A stretch of DNA of 64,000 nt from Paracoccaceae bacterium (GTDB lineage Bacteria > Pseudomonadota > Alphaproteobacteria > Rhodobacterales > Rhodobacteraceae), in NCBI GenBank assembly GCA_020425085.1, contig JAGQRW010000004.1:1-64000 (forward strand). Reading direction: 5' to 3'. Both the position numbers and the translations under genes were made by a program. A model generated the notes under the pieces. It searched no databases and was not told where the DNA came from. It saw only the letters and a list, made by a program, of their open reading frames with translations. This document shows, piece after piece, positions 61,034 through 64,000 of this stretch; the stretch's first letter is position 1; each line of letters opens with the position of its first letter.

Positions 61034-62218
61034 TCAGGCGCGGCGGCGGGTCAGGATCGGGTAGTAGATCAGGGTAAAGCCGCCAAATCCGAGGATCCAG
61101 AAGGTACCGGCAAGATCCAGCAACCATCGGGTACTGGGCAGAAATTCCGCCGTCATGCGCGCCAGCGCCGCCAGAATCACCAGCAGATAGACCGCCGTGA
61201 TCCCCCTGGTCGCAGTCAGCTTGCGGCCGGAATGGCCAAGGGCGGCGCGGGTCATCATCGCCAGCGTCATCACCGCCACCGCACCCGCCATCCAGGCATG
61301 CGGCACCAGCCCGGCAATCAGCGGGCTGTCCGGCACCCGGCCAAGCGCGATGGTTAAAAAGCCGAGCGGGATGAACAGATACCCGACATGCATGATCGTC
61401 ACCAGGGGTTCCGCAAACGTGCGCCAGCCGACCCAACGCCACAGCCTTGTCAGCTGCAATGCCCCGACAAGAGCGGCCAGAACCGCCGCCAGCACGCTTT
61501 CCGGGGCGGCGACCCAGACCAGAATGCCGACCGCAGTAGCCGCCAGCACCTGCATGTCGAAACGGTTCATCGGCACCGGCAGGCGTCCGCCTCCCCGCTG
61601 CGCCAGCCAGTTGCGGGTAAAGCTGGGCACCACCCGCCCGCCAATCAGCACGATCAGGAACACTACAGCACCTGCCCCCAGTCTGAGGCCAAGGCCGCCG
61701 TCATCAATGCCGTAGACCGCATCAAGCGTAAACAGAAGATCGGCAATGAACAGAACCGCCAGGATCGCCAGTACCGGCATGTTGCGCCAGTTCCGCGCGA
61801 GGATGATCTCGCGCCCCAGAAGACCGGTCAGCGCCACCAGAAAGCCAAGGTCGATTACCGGTGCGACGATCTCGGGCAGGTAATCCGAGATCAGGATCGC
61901 CAGCCGACCCAGCAGCCACAGCCCCGACAGCATCGCCGTTGGCCAGCCAACCACCGGCAGCCGCCCGGTCCAGTTCGGTACCGCCGTCAACAGGAAACCG
62001 GCAATCACCGCCGTGGTATAGCCAAACAGCATTTCATGCTGGTGCCAGTAGCCCCCGACATAGCGGCTGGGAAGTTCCAGACCTGCCGCCAGTGTTCCGA
62101 CCCAAAGCACCATCGCCAGCGTCGCCCAGATACCTGCGCCCAGGAAAAAGGCGCGAAACCCGTGGCTGAAGACCAGTGGCCCCTTGTAGGCGCGGCGCAG
62201 TTCGGATGTGGTTGCCAT
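61034..62218 (-). CDS. nnrS: NnrS family membrane protein
   Basis: A 394-residue haem- and copper-containing membrane protein family linked to nitric oxide tolerance, with about 12 membrane segments. The family pattern FSHGFRAFFLGAGIWA, GGYWHQHEMLFGYTTAVIAGF, a GGRVVPSFTRNW segment and HAWMAGAVAVMT are visible. AGAGGT lies 6 nt before the ATG. No nitric oxide reductase or nitrite reductase genes are adjacent, so it may be a stand-alone nitrosative-stress gene. It lies upstream of nuoA on the same strand. Confidence 0.92.
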   Translation of the reverse strand: MATTSELRRAYKGPLVFSHGFRAFFLGAGIWATLAMVLWVGTLAAGLELPSRYVGGYWHQHEMLFGYTTAVIAGFLLTAVPNWTGRLPVVGWPTAMLSGLWLLGRLAILISDYLPEIVAPVIDLGFLVALTGLLGREIILARNWRNMPVLAILAVLFIADLLFTLDAVYGIDDGGLGLRLGAGAVVFLIVLIGGRVVPSFTRNWLAQRGGGRLPVPMNRFDMQVLAATAVGILVWVAAPESVLAAVLAALVGALQLTRLWRWVGWRTFAEPLVTIMHVGYLFIPLGFLTIALGRVPDSPLIAGLVPHAWMAGAVAVMTLAMMTRAALGHSGRKLTATRGITAVYLLVILAALARMTAEFLPSTRWLLDLAGTFWILGFGGFTLIYYPILTRRRA

Positions 62219-62355
62219 GATTTACCTCTGTCATTCAGGCGCAATCCGGCGAAAACCGGCTGGTCGGTCGCCGCCAATGGCCGCCTGTGTACCGGCTTGA
62301 TCACGCCAGCACAAGTACCTGAACGATTTTGTCGGAATGCCGGATCAAACCGATC

Positions 62356-63138
62356 TTACCGCGCCCAGAAGGGGCGGCGTTTTTCAAAGAAGGCGGCAAT
62401 TCCTTCGGGTGCCTCGTCGCCTTCCCAGGATGCCACCAGCCGCTCGATGGTCGCCTCGATGATCTCGGGCGTGATGGCCGGCCCCAGCATGCGCGTCAGG
62501 CGTTTGCTATCGGCAACGGCACCGGGTGCGGCCTGAAGGTAAGGCGAAACTTCGGCCTCGACGGCGGTGTCAAGATCGGCCATTGGCACCACGCGGGCGA
62601 TCAGGTTGAGGGTTGCCGCCTCGGCTGCGTCAAACAGGCGCGCCGACATGAACACCCGGCGCGCCTTGTCCTCGCCCATCCGTGCCAGCACATAGGGGCT
62701 GATGGTGGCGGGGATCAGGCCAAGCCGCACCTCGGTCAGCCCGAACCGCGCCTCGGGCACGGCAATCGCCACATCGCAGACCGAGATCATGCCGATTCCG
62801 CCGCCAAACGCATTGCCTTGCACGCGACCAATCAAGGGTTTTGGCAGGGTGTTGAGGCGGTAAAGCGCCTGCGCCAGTTTGCGCGCTTCGCGGCGGCGTT
62901 CATCGGCAGTTGCGCCCATCTGCGCCTGCATCCAGCGAAGATCACCACCGGCACAAAAACTTTTGCCTTCGGCCGCCAGAACCACCACGCGCACCGCCTT
63001 ATCATTGCCAAGCTGTTCGGCAGCCTCGGACAATTCTTCGATCATCTGCCCGGAAAGCGCGTTGTGTTTGTCGCCGCGCGCCAGCCAAAGGGTTGCGACA
63101 CCGCGTGCGTCAAGTTCGATTCTCAGGGTTTCAAACAT
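62356..63138 (-). CDS. Enoyl-CoA hydratase family protein, probably methylglutaconyl-CoA hydratase
   Basis: A 260-residue crotonase-fold enzyme. The oxyanion-hole motifs FCAGGDLRWMQ and NAFGGGIGM, then EARFGLTEVRLGLIPATISPY (with a catalytic Glu), are visible. It overlaps the HMG-CoA lyase gene by 8 bp, which points to 3-methylglutaconyl-CoA hydratase of leucine degradation (liuC-like). That substrate is inferred from context, so the symbol is left blank. Confidence 0.88.
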   Translation of the reverse strand: MFETLRIELDARGVATLWLARGDKHNALSGQMIEELSEAAEQLGNDKAVRVVVLAAEGKSFCAGGDLRWMQAQMGATADERRREARKLAQALYRLNTLPKPLIGRVQGNAFGGGIGMISVCDVAIAVPEARFGLTEVRLGLIPATISPYVLARMGEDKARRVFMSARLFDAAEAATLNLIARVVPMADLDTAVEAEVSPYLQAAPGAVADSKRLTRMLGPAITPEIIEATIERLVASWEGDEAPEGIAAFFEKRRPFWAR

Positions 63139-63994
63139 CAGTATCCCTCCGCATCTGTTGCGCCATTTCGGCGGCTTTCAGCAGCTTTTCACCATCCAGC
63201 CCGGTTTGATAGCCAAGGCTGGTCAGCAGCGCATCCACCGCCTCGGTCGCGACATTGCCCGACGCCCCCGGCGCATAGGGACAGCCACCAAGCCCGCCGA
63301 CGGCAGCATCAAACACCCGCAAACCCATCGCCAGCGACGCCTCGATATTCGCCAACGCCCGGCCCATGGTGTCGTGATAATGGCCGGCCAGCCGGGTGGC
63401 GGGCATCACATCAAGCACCGCCTTCAGCATATTGGTAATGCTGGCCGGGGTCGCATGGCCGATGGTGTCGCCAAGGCTGATCTCATAACAGCCAAGGTCA
63501 CGCAGCTTTGCCGCCACCTCCGCCGCCATTTTGGGCGGGGTCGGTCCTTCAAACGGGCAGTCGGTGACGCAGGAGATATAGCCGCGCACCCTTATGCCAT
63601 CTGCCGTGGCCGCCATGGCAACCGGTTTGAACCGTTCCAGGCTTTCGGCGATCGAACAGTTGATGTTGGCGCGGCTGAACCCTTCGGAGGCGGAGGCGAA
63701 AATCGCCACTTCATCGGCACGGGCCAGCTTTGCCGCGTCATAGCCGCGGATGTTCGGCGTCAACGCGGCATAGGAAACGCCGGGTTGCCGCCGGATACCG
63801 GCCAGAACCTTGTCGCTGTCGGCCATTTGCGGCACCCATTTCGCACTGACAAAAGACGCCACCTCGATCCGCCTGAACCCGGTTTCAGACAAAAGATCAA
63901 CCAGTGCGATCTTTTCACTGGCGGGGATCTGCCGCTTTTCGTTTTGCAAGCCATCGCGCGGCCCAACCTCGAATATCTCGACCAATTCAGCCAT
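63131..63994 (-). CDS. Hydroxymethylglutaryl-CoA lyase
   Basis: A 287-residue TIM-barrel enzyme that cleaves HMG-CoA to acetyl-CoA and acetoacetate in leucine degradation. EVGPRDGLQNEK (metal and substrate site), YHDTMGRALAN (metal-binding His-x-Asp) and the catalytic-Cys signature GGLGGCPYAPGASGN are visible. Both the start (63994) and the stop are inside the window. Further liu genes probably continue beyond the window edge. Confidence 0.95.
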   Translation of the reverse strand: MAELVEIFEVGPRDGLQNEKRQIPASEKIALVDLLSETGFRRIEVASFVSAKWVPQMADSDKVLAGIRRQPGVSYAALTPNIRGYDAAKLARADEVAIFASASEGFSRANINCSIAESLERFKPVAMAATADGIRVRGYISCVTDCPFEGPTPPKMAAEVAAKLRDLGCYEISLGDTIGHATPASITNMLKAVLDVMPATRLAGHYHDTMGRALANIEASLAMGLRVFDAAVGGLGGCPYAPGASGNVATEAVDALLTSLGYQTGLDGEKLLKAAEMAQQMRRDTDV

Positions 63995-64000
63995 CGGGGA

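Noticed and set aside
62219-62355. Fnr/NnrR box before nnrS
   Set aside because: Only a TTGAT half-site (near 62298) is seen; no TTG-N6-CAA or TTGAT-N4-ATCAA palindrome is present.

Overview
This 64 kb window is chromosomal DNA of an alphaproteobacterium, most likely a member of the Rhodobacteraceae (Roseobacter/Rhodobacter group). The inference rests on: the nuo gene order with intercalated unidentified genes; the nuo-birA-coaX-rnj tail; the HutF-type histidine pathway with a GntR-type HutC; the run alr-mlaE-mlaF-pqiA-radA-cvpA next to purF; a VPLPA-CTERM protein; and DUF5333/DUF5337-type small proteins, recalled as typical of this family. I see no insertion sequence, phage, CRISPR array or rRNA. 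Almost all of the window is dense core genome with ATGA/GTGA overlaps.

Layout. 1-940: 3' part of an immunoglobulin-like repeat protein. 1052-4755: histidine utilisation genes hutH (minus) and hutF-hutC (plus), diverging from a promoter region that carries a 20-bp inverted repeat, the likely HutC operator. 4974-5367: two tRNA-Asp and one tRNA-Val, minus strand. 5481-9775: an HU-like protein, lon and tgt, minus strand. 9908-13314: a SufT-like DUF59 protein, a SatD-like/DUF3307 pair, an IscA-like protein, a TfoX-like protein and tpiA. 13573-20227: dnaB, alr, mlaE, mlaF, a PqiA-like protein, radA, cvpA. 20318-23424: a VOC protein, purF, a DUF1801 protein and an SDR pseudoenzyme. 23440-29185 (minus): der, bamB and a YfgM-like gene, then an orphan ABC ATPase and a second atypical SDR. 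29519-38378 (plus): a degenerate Hint-domain protein, prfC, a VPLPA-CTERM surface protein, a DEAD-box helicase and a HlyD/ABC-2 exporter operon. 38424-60862 (minus): a 22 kb transcription unit with all 14 nuo genes, eight extra genes among them, and birA, coaX and rnj at its end. 61034-63994 (minus): nnrS and two leucine-degradation genes.

How the genes work together. The nuo unit encodes the proton-pumping NADH:quinone oxidoreductase. Its most unusual part is the segment nuoE to DUF5337: NuoE carries a long linker and a C-terminal helix-hairpin-helix (HhH) domain. The next two genes encode membrane-anchored proteins with long low-complexity linkers that end in the same kind of domain; one copy is about 71% identical by eye to the NuoE copy. 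Other points of interest are the SatD-like/DUF3307 pair, where the SatD-like protein has the landmarks of a class III nucleotide-cyclase fold fused to a helix-turn-helix, and the hut operator, which overlaps both hut promoters and suggests a leaderless or nearly leaderless hutF mRNA.

Limits: everything is by eye from the sequence and from recalled family knowledge; no search was run. Start codons were chosen from ribosome binding sites and family length, and the alternatives are stated.
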